A stretch of DNA of 64,000 nt, taken from JBKHYJ01 sp046565505. Lineage in GTDB: Bacteria; Acidobacteriota; Blastocatellia; UBA7656. The stretch is taken from contig JBKHYJ010000131.1 of NCBI GenBank assembly GCA_046565505.1, positions 1 to 64,000 of the forward strand, in the 5' to 3' direction. Under the pieces are notes generated by a model. It made no database searches and had not been told where the DNA came from. It was given only the letters and a program-made list of their open reading frames with translations. This document shows positions 1-8,527 of the stretch, in pieces. Position 1 is the stretch's first letter. Every line of letters begins with the position of its first letter. A program made the translations under genes and the position numbers.

Positions 1-24
1 GGCGCTAGCTTGTAAGGTATAAAA

Positions 25-156
25 ATGGACTTTCTACTTTACGGCATCATTCTTGCTGTTGCAGTTAGTCTTTTAGCGAACATAATTTTCAGATGGATAG
101 CTCCAGGTAAGGCCCAAGATAAACTTATATTAAAATTTACGAAAAAGGTTCTGAAT
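25..156 (+). pseudogene. Truncated small membrane protein ORF, cut by IS200 left end
   Basis: An ATG at 25 opens a reading frame with a strongly hydrophobic first 25 residues (one probable membrane helix) followed by a basic stretch. After about 42 codons the frame runs into the IS200/IS605 left-end hairpin and from there encodes only mobile-element sequence. The simplest reading is a short membrane protein whose 3' end was replaced by the element. The ribosome-binding site is weak. No family is recognised, and the frame may be fortuitous. Confidence 0.25.
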
Positions 157-178
157 GCCCCGCTGCTTGCGGCGGGGA
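157..178 (+). repeat. IS200/IS605-type left-end hairpin
   Basis: CCCCGC at 158-163 pairs with GCGGGG at 172-177 around an 8-nt loop. The hairpin lies about 70 bp upstream of a TnpA start. Subterminal hairpins of this GC-rich type are the single-stranded DNA recognition structures of IS200/IS605 Y1 transposases. The position relative to the tnpA fragment supports this; the cleavage site itself was not identified. Confidence 0.6.
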
Positions 179-247
179 TGGATGAACCATCTTGGCGAGG
201 GCTCGATGCCCGATGCCAAGATGACTTGAGTTAGCTACAATGCGAGC

Positions 248-443
248 GTGGTTTTCAGACGAACAGCGCACGCCGCTTACGACACTGCATACCATCTCGT
301 ATGGTCGCCCAAGTACCGCAAGGAAATCTTGCAAGGAGCGATTGCAGAGCGCGCGAGAGAGATGTTTCAAGAGATAGCAGACCACTACGACATCACGATA
401 GAAGAGATGGAAGTAAGCCCGGATCACGTTCATATCTTCTGCT
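248..443 (+). pseudogene. tnpA: IS200/IS605 family transposase TnpA, N-terminal fragment
   Basis: Starting at GTG 248 the frame encodes about 64 residues typical of Y1 HUH transposases of the IS200 group. They include YHLVWSPKYRKEIL near the N-terminus and the metal-binding HUH motif in SPDHVHIF. Immediately after the HUH motif the homology stops and the sequence becomes the antisense of an IS5-family transposase. The catalytic tyrosine helix and C-terminus are therefore absent and the gene is dead. Full-length members are about 130-150 residues, so just under half remains. The junction lies near 440-445, to within a few bases. Confidence 0.8.
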
Positions 444-1005
444 TTGAGCTGCTTACCGCGATACCCCAGGCCGGCCCAGATCAGCTTCAGCCGATCACAT
501 ATCTGGTAGGCCGCCCCCAGTATGAAGAATGCCCCCTGACGATCTACTATGTCCGCCGTGTGGGCGACTGCTCGCACGACAAGGCCCGTTGTATCAACGA
601 GAATGTGGCGTTTCCTGCCACCAACCTTCCTCGCCCCGTCGTAGCCGTGAGGCCCCCTTTTTCGGTCGTCTTTACTGACCGCGGGTCTATGATGGCCGCC
701 GAGGGCTGAGCATCGCGCCCCACCTGTAGGCGGAGTTGTTCGTGGAGATGATCATGAATGCGCACCCGGGTGCCATCTCTTTTCCATAGACGGAAGTACT
801 CAAAAGCAGTGCGCCGGTGGGGCAGATCATGGGGTGGCAGCCGCCAGGCGCAGCCGCTTCGCAGTACGTATTGAATGGCGTTGATGATCTCGCGCATTGG
901 GTAGAGGCGGCGGCCGCCAGGTCTTTGCTCAGGCAGGAGAGGTTCGAGTATGCGCCATTCAGCATCCGAAGGATCGGTCGAGTAGGGGGGTCGAGTTGCA
1001 GACAT
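443..1005 (-). pseudogene. IS5-family DDE transposase, frameshifted and C-terminally truncated
   Basis: The start ATG (1005-1003) has a strong AGGAGG site at 1013-1018. The N-terminal half contains SDAEWRILEPLLP, the GGRR segment and GCAWRLPPHD, all typical of IS5-family (IS427-like) transposases, then the DDE-region strand IDPRSVKTTEKGG. Over a run of five A and five G (plus-strand 653-662) the reading must move -1 to continue as GYDGARKVGGRKRHILVDTTG, the conserved first-D region of the family. The homology ends at KLIWAGLGYRGK, so the final catalytic Glu region is lost. The -1 shift could be programmed, since the IS427 group uses two overlapping frames, or could be a mutation. The truncation makes it non-functional either way. 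Confidence 0.75.
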
Positions 1006-1091
1006 AAGAGGCACCTCCTGATAGCGGGGGAGCCATAATAGCGCCGAAATGGCAAACAAATCTACTTGCTTCCGCTTCTTAAACAGCCTCT
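443..1091 (-). mobile_element. IS5-family insertion sequence remnant
   Basis: This segment carries a minus-strand IS5-type transposase and what looks like the transposase-proximal end of the element. A string read on the minus strand as GAGGCTGTTTAAGAAG ends near 1091 and resembles the terminal repeats of IS5-family elements. The other end is missing: at about 443 the transposase is cut and joined to the IS200 TnpA fragment. No second inverted repeat or target duplication was found. The piece looks like a deletion relic rather than a mobile copy. Confidence 0.6.
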
Positions 1092-1214
1092 AAGACAGTG
1101 CAGCGGCTCAAGGCGGATCAATGTAACTAATAAAACTGAATTATCTCGCCGTCGGTTTACGTCTCTTATTAAGGAAGTAGATAATTCTGCGAATTCAAGA
1201 TAAGGAAGGACACT

Positions 1215-2836
1215 ATGCTAAACTTAAGTCTGCTCAAAACGCTTTCGGTGCGTATGGCCGTAGCTCTAACCCTTGCTGTGTTGCTTTTATCATTCAATGT
1301 TTTTCGGCCAGTGCATGCTGCGGCGGGCGACTTAGACGCTAGTTTTGGCAATGGCGGTAAGATCACCACTAACTTCGGAGGCGCAGACAGGGTGTTTGCT
1401 ATAGCCATCCAGAGCGACAATAAGATAGTCACGGCAGGAGTTGCCGACGCAAGTTCAGAAAGCTCCTTCGCGCTGGCGCGTTATAACAGTAATGGCGATC
1501 TTGATCCCAGTTTTGGCACAGGAGGCAAGGTCAGAACTAACTTTCGCATCCGAGGTGATGAAGCCCATGCCTTAGCCATTCAAAGTGATGGAAAGATAGT
1601 CGTCGCGGGGTCTACTGGATCAGGTATCGACAGCGGGCCAAGAGACTTCGCGCTGGCACGCTACAACAGCGACGGCTCTCTTGACTCTAGCTTTGGTACG
1701 GGAGGCAAAGTCACTACAGACTTCCTTGGAAGCTTTGATGACGCCAACGCCATTGCCATCCAGAACGATGGGAAGATAGTCGTCGCAGGGGATGCCTTTG
1801 GCAATGCAATTTTTTTGCGCTGGCACGCTATAACAGCGACGGCTCTCTTGACTCTAGCTTTGGTACGGGAGGCAAAGTCACTACAGATTTCATGGGCCGC
1901 CTTAACCAGGCGTTAGCTTATGCCACACTCATCCAGAACGATGGGAAGATAGTGGCGGCGGGGCGCGTTGATGATGTAAGTTCAAATTTCGGGATGGCAC
2001 GCTACAACAGCGACGGTAGCCTGGATTTAACATTTGGTTCCGGCGGCAAGGTCATAACTGATTTTGCCGGACTGAATGACGAAGGGCATGGGCTTGTCAT
2101 TCAAGGCGACGGAAAGCTGGTTTTGGCAGGGACTGCCAATGATAATAATGTGTTTGTTGATTCAGCTTTCGCACTTGCGCGCTATAACAGCGATGGCAGT
2201 CTTGATAACAGTTTTGGGTCCGGTGGCAAAGTCATCACTGAATTCGGCACCGTCTTTGTAGGAGCGAACGCCCTGCTGCTTCAGTCCGACGGGAAGCTGG
2301 TTGCGGCAGGGGGCGCTGGCCTCGACTTTGCCCTGGCGCGTTACAACTCTGATGGCAGCCTGGATGCCAGCTTTGGCACGGGAGGCATGATCCGTACTCC
2401 GTTCAACAGCAGTTGCGGACGTGCCGAAGCTCTTGCCGTCACCCTTCAGAGAGACGGGAGGATAGTTGCAGCGGGCTACGCATCCCTGTGTTCCGCCTCC
2501 GACTTTGCCCTGGCGCGTTACATCGGGATAACAGCCCCAGACTTCGACATCTGCCTCCAAGATGACCGCAATGGTAACTTGCTTCGGTTCAACTCGACGA
2601 CCGGTGATTATCAATTCTTCAATTGCAGAAAGGGATTGTCTCTCACAGGAAGTGGCAGCGTAATCATTCGCTTCTGCAAAGTCGAGTTACAAGATGTCGA
2701 GCATGATCGTAACATCTCTGTTCTAGCCAACACCTGCGCGCACGCGGGCACGGCCTCGATTCAAGACTTTTCCCGGAATCAGACCTTTACGATAACTGAT
2801 AGAGATATAACTAATAATACCTGCGTTTGCAGGTAG
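1215..2836 (+). pseudogene. Secreted delta-60 repeat protein, frameshifted
   Basis: An N-terminal signal peptide (about residues 1-34, ending PVHA) is followed by tandem repeats of about 60 residues. Each carries FALARYNSDGSLDxSFGxGGKV and AIQxDGKIVxAG motifs, the hallmark of delta-60 (DUF5122, beta-propeller) repeats. The first frame ends at 1916. The repeat pattern continues in another frame from about 1816 to 2836, so a single-base loss in the T7 tract at 1810-1816 probably splits one gene; a T8 tract restores a perfect repeat. The tail (about 100 residues, Cys-containing) is non-repetitive. The start at 1215 has an AAGGAAGGA ribosome-binding site. The role of such extracellular repeat proteins is not established. 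An assembly or sequencing error at the homopolymer is the main alternative to a true pseudogene. Confidence 0.75.
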
Positions 2837-2838
2837 AT

Positions 2839-3168
2839 ATGTCCATCTCTATAGCAGAGATTCGTGAAGCGCTTTGCCGACTAGTTGAAGTCCGGCCGCA
2901 CTCGCGGGATGCGAGGAGAAATATTCTCCGGCGTCACTTTAAACCGATCCTCAAAGAAGCGAAGCTTTCCACTGCTTTGAATCTATATAGCCCCCGTCAC
3001 TCCTGTGCAACTTTGCTGCTCACGGCAGGGGTAAATCCAAAGATAGTCAGTGAGAGATTAGGGCATGCGAGTATCGTTTTGACGCTGGATACCTACTCTC
3101 ATGTGCTTCCCTCAATGCAACAAGCAGCAGTCGATAAGCTAGAGACTCTGCCATTTGCAAAAGGTTGA
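2839..3168 (+). pseudogene. Tyrosine recombinase (phage-type integrase), C-terminal remnant
   Basis: About 90 residues match the catalytic C-terminus of tyrosine recombinases. YSPRHSCATLLL holds the H-x-x-R-region arginine, ERLGHASIVLTLDTYSHV holds the GH motif and the nucleophile tyrosine region. The N-terminal DNA-binding arm domain and the first catalytic arginine are absent; the first ~20 codons have no integrase similarity. The gene ends about 70 bp from the 3' end of tRNA-Arg(TCT), the usual place for an island integrase that recombines at a tRNA. The stub is therefore probably the relic of the enzyme that inserted the upstream material. It is unlikely to be active. Confidence 0.7.
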
Positions 3169-3194
3169 CACACCACTGACACACCAAATGAAAA

Positions 3195-3215
3195 GGGAGG
3201 CTATAGCAGCCTCCC
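3195..3215. terminator. Hairpin between integrase stub and tRNA-Arg
   Basis: GGGAGGC at 3195-3201 pairs perfectly with GCCTCCC at 3209-3215 (7-nt loop). It is preceded by AAAA and followed by AT-rich DNA with a TTTT run a few bases on. It lies between two converging transcripts, the integrase remnant (+) and tRNA-Arg (-), and could terminate both. The U-tract is not immediate, so terminator strength is uncertain. Confidence 0.45.
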
Positions 3216-3235
3216 TAATTTCCTGATTTTAAAAG

Positions 3236-3309
<74 letters not shown>

Positions 3310-3546
3310 ATATAACATTCAGAGAATCACCACTTACAACTTAAGGCTGGAAAGTAGAAAGTTTTTTTACCCCCTGCTTCCCTTTACAGATCACGCTCCC
3401 AAAGGGGACATGATACTGATTGGAGGACTTATGCTGCAAGAGTTGTTTGATGATTTCAGGAAGGAAAAGACCTGCATTAACGGAGTGGCGAAGAAACCCT
3501 AACGTGGGCATCTCTGGAAATTCGGGGCTTCATATGCGGGAGGTTG

Positions 3547-4050
3547 TTAGTCAGCGTTCTCAGACTCGAATGAGAAGAGATACCAGCACTTTCCCGCTTT
3601 CTCTACCCGGGCCGGGGATCTCACCTCACCAATAAAGCTAGCAATGGCGCTTTCCCAAAACCCCTTCGCCGGAGTATTCGACTCCATCACGCGCACTTCC
3701 CACCGCCCCGGAAATCTCCTCCACACCTCATGCGCTACTTTCATCCCGATCCCACGCCTCCGGTATCCGCGGGCAATGAAGAATTCTGCCACATCCCAGA
3801 CATCCTCATCGCCAGAAACCTCCGAGCCTTTTTTTACTAACACAAAGCCGGCGAGAGTATCATCAACCTTAACAAGTAAAGGGTAGCGATTGCTCTCCCG
3901 CCAATAAAGCGGAAGCGGCGCGTAGCCGAAGCGCCCGTCCGAATTAAGGCGCAGGTTAGAAATCTCGCTGAAATCGTGTGCGTACAACTCAAGCAGGTTG
4001 GCTAAGATCGACTCTTGGTCTGCCGTGGCCGCCACTACTTCCGCTTGCAT
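3547..4050 (-). CDS. GNAT family N-acetyltransferase
   Basis: This 167-residue protein has the length and pattern of a single-domain GCN5-related acetyltransferase, which moves an acetyl group from acetyl-CoA to an amine. The central strands read LLVKVDDTLAGFVLV. The acetyl-CoA pyrophosphate loop is RGYRRRGIGMKVAHEVW (Q/RxxGxG/A type), followed by the beta-5/alpha-4 segment EVRVMESNTPAKGFWE. The start is supported by a TAGGAGT site 5 nt upstream. The substrate cannot be told from sequence. It stands alone next to the island boundary; the neighbouring NTF2-like gene is on the same strand but about 150 bp away. Confidence 0.85.
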   Translation of the reverse strand: MQAEVVAATADQESILANLLELYAHDFSEISNLRLNSDGRFGYAPLPLYWRESNRYPLLVKVDDTLAGFVLVKKGSEVSGDEDVWDVAEFFIARGYRRRGIGMKVAHEVWRRFPGRWEVRVMESNTPAKGFWESAIASFIGEVRSPARVEKAGKCWYLFSFESENAD

Positions 4051-4197
4051 CAGCTACTCCTATTTCAACCTATGACTTGCAAACCATTCGCAAGCAACAC
4101 AACGTCTCGCGTCAGCCGGGGCACGCGCAGAGTGCGGAGGCAAATCTTATCTTCCTCACTCGGGCTGGCTTAGAATGTTGGGAAACGATGGCCCTCC

Positions 4198-4665
4198 CTA
4201 AGTCAAATCTCCAACGTCAGCCAATTCCCGGACTCGAATCACCTTCCCATCTCTGAAGGTGAAAAACTGCACCCAGTAGAAATCATACTCTTTGCCTGTT
4301 GGGACAAAACGGCCGCTCTCCCTTGCCATAACTACCACAGTATCTCCTTGAGCCACTACAGACTGGATTTCCGGCTTCTGATCCTCCAGTAATTGAAAGT
4401 TCTTGCGCGTCACTTCTAACACCTGGTCGCGGCCCACCGCGCATCCGACAAGGGGGTTGGCCGGCGAGCCTACAACCTCAAAAACGACGTCATCAGCGAG
4501 CGAGTCTCCCAATGCTTCAAAGTCGCTTTGGGCAATGAGCCTGTATATCTTCTCGACTAGCCGGATGTTGTCTGCCTCCGCGGATTTGCTAGCTAAGTTC
4601 GCATCGCCTTGCTGGAATGCGATGTAGAATGAGTCGAAGAATTGCTGGCCTACATTGATGCCCAT
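4198..4665 (-). CDS. NTF2-like / SnoaL-type small protein
   Basis: About 155 residues starting at MGINVG, where an AAGGAG site sits 6 nt upstream; an upstream in-frame extension has no ribosome-binding site. The region from about residue 30 shows a SnoaL/ketosteroid-isomerase-like cone fold signature: RLVEKIYRLIAQSDFEALGDSLADDVVFEV, then two strand segments ending in FFTFRDGKVIRVRE. Members bind small hydrophobic molecules or act as isomerases or cyclases, but many have no known reaction. No catalytic assignment is possible here. Confidence 0.75.
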   Translation of the reverse strand: MGINVGQQFFDSFYIAFQQGDANLASKSAEADNIRLVEKIYRLIAQSDFEALGDSLADDVVFEVVGSPANPLVGCAVGRDQVLEVTRKNFQLLEDQKPEIQSVVAQGDTVVVMARESGRFVPTGKEYDFYWVQFFTFRDGKVIRVRELADVGDLT

Positions 4666-4769
4666 ACATGACTCCTTGTAATTGAAGGTATTAAGGTGGC
4701 CCCACAATCTATTCCTGATGATTTCAAATGTCAATCTGGGAGTCCAGGTTGTGGTATATTCCTGCTGCT

Positions 4770-5009
4770 ATGGCTATATGTGAGACTTGCAATCAAGAGA
4801 TGTTGGCCGTTGACAGCTGCCTGGAAGATCGGAATAGGATTCCCTATGGAATGGAAACAGTCTGGGCCGAGTATAATATCCGCCATCTTCCCGCCAGGTG
4901 CGATGATTGTAATGTGAAGCTAGGGGCGATTCATCACAAGGACTGTGACGTGGAGGAATGCTCCAGATGCCAGAAACAGCTTCTCAGTTGTAACTGCTCG
5001 GTCAACTGA
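4770..5009 (+). CDS. Small cysteine-rich zinc-ribbon protein
   Basis: A 79-residue frame from ATG 4770 with four paired metal-binding motifs: CETC near the N-terminus, CDDC in the middle, then CSRCQ and CNC at the C-terminus. Several His residues sit among them (AIHHKDCDVEEC). The spacing suggests two zinc ribbons. The frame is also open upstream to 4728, but that part is not zinc-ribbon-like. There is no clear Shine-Dalgarno site. The family is not recognised by name. Codon quality and dense Cys pairing argue that it is real. Confidence 0.6.
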   Translation: MAICETCNQEMLAVDSCLEDRNRIPYGMETVWAEYNIRHLPARCDDCNVKLGAIHHKDCDVEECSRCQKQLLSCNCSVN

Positions 5010-5273
5010 AAATTTTCAAATCCCTGGTGCGCCCCGACCGGACGTGTTTGGCAGGTAAGTCTATACAATCACCAGGCATTTTCTTGTATGTTTTGTAAGA
5101 GAGCTCGTACCACTCGATCGTCTTTTAGGAAACACCCTTTAGGTAAGTCTTCTCGCGCAGGGGCAGCTTGAACAGATCGCCCCTGTTCTTCCCGAAACCG
5201 TAAGATCAACGCCGGAATTTTCTTCTCTAATGACTGCCCCGACCCGCCCGGAATTTTAACGGCGCCCGTCGGG

Positions 5274-5960
5274 TTACTCAATGGGGATACGCTGTGTGGA
5301 GGGCGGCTCGCCGATCAAAACAAACCCGTCGGGCTGGATGTCCAGGTGACACTTGAGCGTGTAGGGGACGCCATTCGTATCTACAAAGCTGATTAGAAAG
5401 CCATCACCCCCGCCGCGCCTGCCTGCCGCTATTCTTTCCCTTACCGGCGCGGTATTCTCCGGCATTAAATAGCCCCAAATCTTCTGACCCAATACTTCAT
5501 GAGCAGGCAATTTAAGATACTCGGCTACGACCGGGTTGCATGCTTTGATGACTCCGTCCAGGCCCGCAATTATGACGTGAGTCAGGCGAGTGCTCGACAG
5601 GTACTTAGCAACTAAAGGCGCGCGGTCGGCAGCGACCTCTTCGAGCGTGCAAAGTTTGTGTGGCTCGCTGATCCGCTTAAGCACGAGCACTTCCGTGAAG
5701 GAGGGGTCCAGCCTCAGCCCCCTCGGGATGCCCTTGTGTGAAACGCGATGCGCTTCGCTCGAATGCCATTGCCTGAACGACGCTGAATCTGTCCATCGCG
5801 TCAGCAGGTAGAAGACCGAAGAGTCTTCTCCGAGGGTGAAGGTCTCCATCCCGAGGAAGCCCGGCACGTCGTCTACCAGGCGAGGGCGATTGAAGAAGGC
5901 TTTCTTTACCTCTTGCTCAAGTCCGTTGACTACCTTGAATCGCGAAATGGCGAGTATCAT
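5274..5960 (-). CDS. ABM-domain / PAS-domain fusion protein
   Basis: Residues about 1-95 form an antibiotic-biosynthesis-monooxygenase-type (ABM, dimeric alpha-beta barrel) domain: ILAISRFKVVNGLEQEVKKAF, then VPGFLGMETF, then VFYLLTRWTDSASFRQWHSSEA. Such domains bind haem or small aromatic compounds in IsdG- and ActVA-like proteins. Residues about 115-228 resemble a PAS sensor domain: LTHVIIAGLDGVIKACNPVVAEYLKLPAHEVLGQ, then a second half ending in FVLIGEP. There is no output domain, so it may sense a ligand and signal by protein contact. The gene ends with TAA at 5274. No partner gene is obvious next door. Confidence 0.7.
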   Translation of the reverse strand: MILAISRFKVVNGLEQEVKKAFFNRPRLVDDVPGFLGMETFTLGEDSSVFYLLTRWTDSASFRQWHSSEAHRVSHKGIPRGLRLDPSFTEVLVLKRISEPHKLCTLEEVAADRAPLVAKYLSSTRLTHVIIAGLDGVIKACNPVVAEYLKLPAHEVLGQKIWGYLMPENTAPVRERIAAGRRGGGDGFLISFVDTNGVPYTLKCHLDIQPDGFVLIGEPPSTQRIPIE

Positions 5961-6164
5961 CGAGTTTTTCTCTAATGATTGAGCTGTCTAGTTTGCCGAA
6001 TCGTGCGCGAGGCCATGATAGCACATGGCCTTAGCGAATCCGCCGCAAAGGTTGTGACACCCTTCAGGCGAAGCCCGCGGTTTGATAGCTGTCGAGGATG
6101 AGCGGGCGGTGAGGCGGCATTTGGCCGGAGTAGGACCGACGCTCAGGGTGTCGAGAATACAGTT

Positions 6165-6503
6165 TCAGGCCGAGATGTTATCGGCGTCGGCGATCAAGAG
6201 TTTAAGAAACATTTGCTCTGCGGCGGACAACCCATCGAATCTCACCCCGAACCCGACCGGCCGGGCCTGGCGGTGCACGACCTTCCCGCGCAGCTCTATT
6301 AGCTCGTCCGTGGGCAGGTGCGCCGTGAAGGTTATCACGTCTCCCACCTCAGCCTGGCCCCGCGTGTTAAGGAAGCAGCCTTCGAGGCTGACGTTGCTTA
6401 TGCAAGCGTCGTGTTCTCCAGACTTCCCCTTCCACCTCAGCATCGGCGAGATCGGCGGCTGCAAACACTTCCTGGTGCTCATCCTTCGCGAATTATCTGT
6501 CAT
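6165..6503 (-). CDS. PilZ domain protein
   Basis: About 112 residues from MTDNSRRMS. The PilZ pattern is visible in the NVSLEGCFLNT strand (D/N-x-S-x-x-G motif) and in the closing VGFGVRFDGLS strand. The usual RxxxR c-di-GMP motif at the N-terminus is not clear; a basic RRMSTRK segment may take its place. Stand-alone PilZ proteins of this kind are c-di-GMP receptors or structural adaptors controlling motility, polysaccharide export or secretion. Ligand binding is therefore uncertain here. The start is chosen at 6503 because the upstream extension is not domain-like. Confidence 0.7.
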   Translation of the reverse strand: MTDNSRRMSTRKCLQPPISPMLRWKGKSGEHDACISNVSLEGCFLNTRGQAEVGDVITFTAHLPTDELIELRGKVVHRQARPVGFGVRFDGLSAAEQMFLKLLIADADNISA

Positions 6504-6875
6504 AGAAGTTAGAACCAAGCTAAAGTTAACCGACGGGCGGCAGGTCCGGCACACCAAAGCAGAAACACCAGAGAGGATGACGCAGCCCCCGTTGCCTCAT
6601 CCCCTCCGGCGTGTTTTGCATGGCCTGTCGCTTCTCTCGGTTCGCTTAGTGATTGGCAAGGCCCCCGTCTTCCCGATCACCAAGCTGCCTTTTTAAAGCC
6701 ACGCTTACACACTTGGCAACGCCCGTGCCATCGGCGTCATAGTGTATAAGCGCCCGCAACTGCTCTAGCTAAAGAAATGTATCAGAGCGTCACCCGTAGA
6801 GGTAACAAAATCTGTCAGAAGTGAAGTGACAGATGGCGTGAGTTGCTGGCTCTCGCCCTTGGCCGCTCAGCTGTA
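6504..6875. other. Intergenic stretch without recognised feature
   Basis: About 370 bp between the PilZ gene and a hypothetical gene. No convincing coding frame, tRNA or strong terminator was found. The reading frames here are short shadows without ribosome-binding sites. Confidence 0.5.
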
Positions 6876-7238
6876 TCAGCTCTGGTGCTGAGGGCGGCTT
6901 TCTTCCTCCCCCACAGGCTCTTGCCCGGTTTGCAACAAGACACGACTCATACGAACGTCCCAAACTATGTAGATAGGTTTTTCATACCGGAGCATATCCA
7001 CCACCGCACCTATCTCACTGATGGACATATTTCCCTCGGGGCGGCCATCGGCATCGAGCCTATCTTGTTTCGCCTCCAGAGTCTCGGGCGTGTAGAAAAA
7101 GATGCGGCCGACCAGCGGGCCGGTTGATTCGTCGCTCCTCCCGCCCAGCAGCAGCTCCGCCATCCTATCCTTGTCCGGGGCGGCTTCGCTTCGGCCATAA
7201 AAGCGTAACTTGTACTCTAGCACTTCATAATTCACCAT
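6876..7238 (-). CDS. Hypothetical protein
   Basis: A 120-residue soluble protein, mixed alpha/beta by composition, with no signal peptide or membrane segment. The start is well supported by AGGAGAGG 6-7 nt upstream of ATG 7238. The middle contains GRIFFYTPETLEAKQDRL and ISEIGAVVDMLRYEKPIYIVWD, a strand-helix-strand pattern. The last 20 residues are polar and probably disordered. No family is recognised. Confidence 0.6.
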   Translation of the reverse strand: MVNYEVLEYKLRFYGRSEAAPDKDRMAELLLGGRSDESTGPLVGRIFFYTPETLEAKQDRLDADGRPEGNMSISEIGAVVDMLRYEKPIYIVWDVRMSRVLLQTGQEPVGEEESRPQHQS

Positions 7239-7606
7239 TGTACACCTCTCCTTGAATCATTCTCCCGCCGGCAGCGCTCTCCAGCTTCTCAGGCAGCGGT
7301 CGTAAAAACCGAAACTTTTCAATAGCCATATTGCCCCGGTTTATGCGGTTATTACGCTTAATCCTTGCAGGCGGTAAGATATTACTATTAAATTTCGGTC
7401 GATGTTTAGCATCATACGCGGATGATATAATCATAACAGCCGACCTTTATCGAATCGATGTTCGGAAGCGTACTGATAATTTTCCGGGGCAATTATATAA
7501 TACGTACCCCCTCTCACGTCAGGAAGGTGGCAAAAGCGACATGAGGTTGCTTTGGTCATCGTGAAGAGTGTTGGGCCGGTTGAGATTAATCAATTGGAGG
7601 TACAGG
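7239..7606. other. AT-rich intergenic patch with TATAAT hexamers
   Basis: This gap is visibly AT-richer than its surroundings. It contains two exact TATAAT hexamers on the plus strand, at 7426-7431 and 7496-7501, either of which could be the -10 box for the downstream zinc-finger gene at 7607. Neither has a good -35 hexamer at 17 nt. No other gene is seen; a minus-strand frame ending in this gap has no clear start. Confidence 0.35.
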
Positions 7607-7864
7607 ATGTCAGTGCAAGCCCCCGCTTCTAATCCCCCTACTTCAGTCAAGTATACTATCGAGCAATGCGCCTGGTGCTCCGGCGCCGGGTACAGGTGCA
7701 TGGCCTGCGACGGCAACGGGCTCGTGCTGGTGCGCCTGCCCTCGTCAAAGTGCGCGCGCTGTAACGGGACGGGCAAAGAGCGAAGCGGGACTGCGTCCGC
7801 CCCTCAAATGTGCGCGGCGTGTTCCGGGACCGGGTGGGCGCTGGTGGTCAAAAAATCAGCGTAG
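7607..7864 (+). CDS. Stand-alone DnaJ-type CxxCxGxG zinc-finger protein
   Basis: An 85-residue protein from ATG 7607 with GGAGG 6 nt upstream. It contains repeats of the DnaJ cysteine-rich signature CxxCxGxG: CAWCSGAGYRCMACDGNG, CARCNGTG and CAACSGTG. These four motifs can form two zinc centres as in the central domain of DnaJ/Hsp40, but there is no J domain or substrate-binding domain. Small proteins of this kind act as folding or assembly helpers in some systems. The actual partner is unknown. Confidence 0.75.
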   Translation: MSVQAPASNPPTSVKYTIEQCAWCSGAGYRCMACDGNGLVLVRLPSSKCARCNGTGKERSGTASAPQMCAACSGTGWALVVKKSA

Positions 7865-8281
7865 GCCAGAAGCGCCGCCGGATTAAGTATTTTCAACCGT
7901 CGCCGCTGCTCTAATGCGTCCGGCCATGAGATCAGAGCCTCCGGTGCTGGTCGCTCGCCCTATCATTCGTCTCGAATACATGGCTCCCAACTCGGAAGAG
8001 GCGTACGCGGTGTCGCACGTCCGACCGCCACTTCTGCTCGCCGCAGAGCCTCGACCTCTAGCTATGATAGCCGCGCGTCTGCGACGGCGCATGCGATTAT
8101 CTCGGAGGCGCGGCCGTAGTTAATGAAGCTCATTGGTCTATCAGATTAGTGGTTGCAGTTCGCCCTTCTTGTGGAATAAGCTAAAGCCACTTTTAACCTG
8201 ATTGCGACTCGCAGAGGCCGGCCGCGCCGCTCGTCTTGCGAAGCAGGTTGGGGTACAACTCGGATCGCTTAGGGGAGTGAT
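7865..8281. other. Intergenic stretch without recognised feature
   Basis: About 415 bp between two plus-strand small genes. The longer frames in it are arginine-rich, low-complexity translations of GC-rich DNA on both strands and have no ribosome-binding site. No RNA gene or repeat was recognised. Confidence 0.45.
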
Positions 8282-8527
8282 ATGACCAGGAGAGCTTATC
8301 TGAGATTTCTGCTTTTGATCGCCATGCTTTCAATGCTCGTCTTGGCGCCCGGTTTGCAAAGGCGCTCAAGCGCGCGCGCCACCTCCTACTCAAAGATGTC
8401 CGGCGATAAGATGTCAGGGGGGAAGAGAATCGGACAAAAGTCTGAATGCCCTCCGGGCACCAGGATTTGTCCGGGCGGGGATTGTGTGCCGGTATTTCTA
8501 GGGTGTGCCGCGCCGCATCAACAGTAA
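8282..8527 (+). CDS. Small secreted cysteine-containing protein
   Basis: An 81-residue protein with a classical signal peptide: RR near the N-terminus, hydrophobic core FLLLIAMLSMLVLA, cleavage expected near residues 22-35. The mature part is short and polar, with four cysteines in a C-terminal patch (CPPGTRICPGGDC and GC), suggesting two disulfides. The start has GGGGAG 5 nt upstream. It lies next to the 3' end of the Tc toxin gene but on the opposite strand, so no operon link. No known family. Confidence 0.5.
   Translation: MTRRAYLRFLLLIAMLSMLVLAPGLQRRSSARATSYSKMSGDKMSGGKRIGQKSECPPGTRICPGGDCVPVFLGCAAPHQQ

Noticed and set aside
3420..3635. Plus-strand frame next to the GNAT gene
   Set aside because: It overlaps the 3' end of the GNAT gene on the other strand and has a non-protein-like composition.
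5069..5281. 70-residue minus-strand frame just after the ABM-PAS gene
   Set aside because: Only a TTG start overlapping the previous stop, no domain, no ribosome-binding site of quality; probably not a gene.
7225..7434. 69-residue minus-strand frame overlapping the start of the 6876-7238 gene
   Set aside because: No good start or known domain; it overlaps AT-rich promoter-like DNA.
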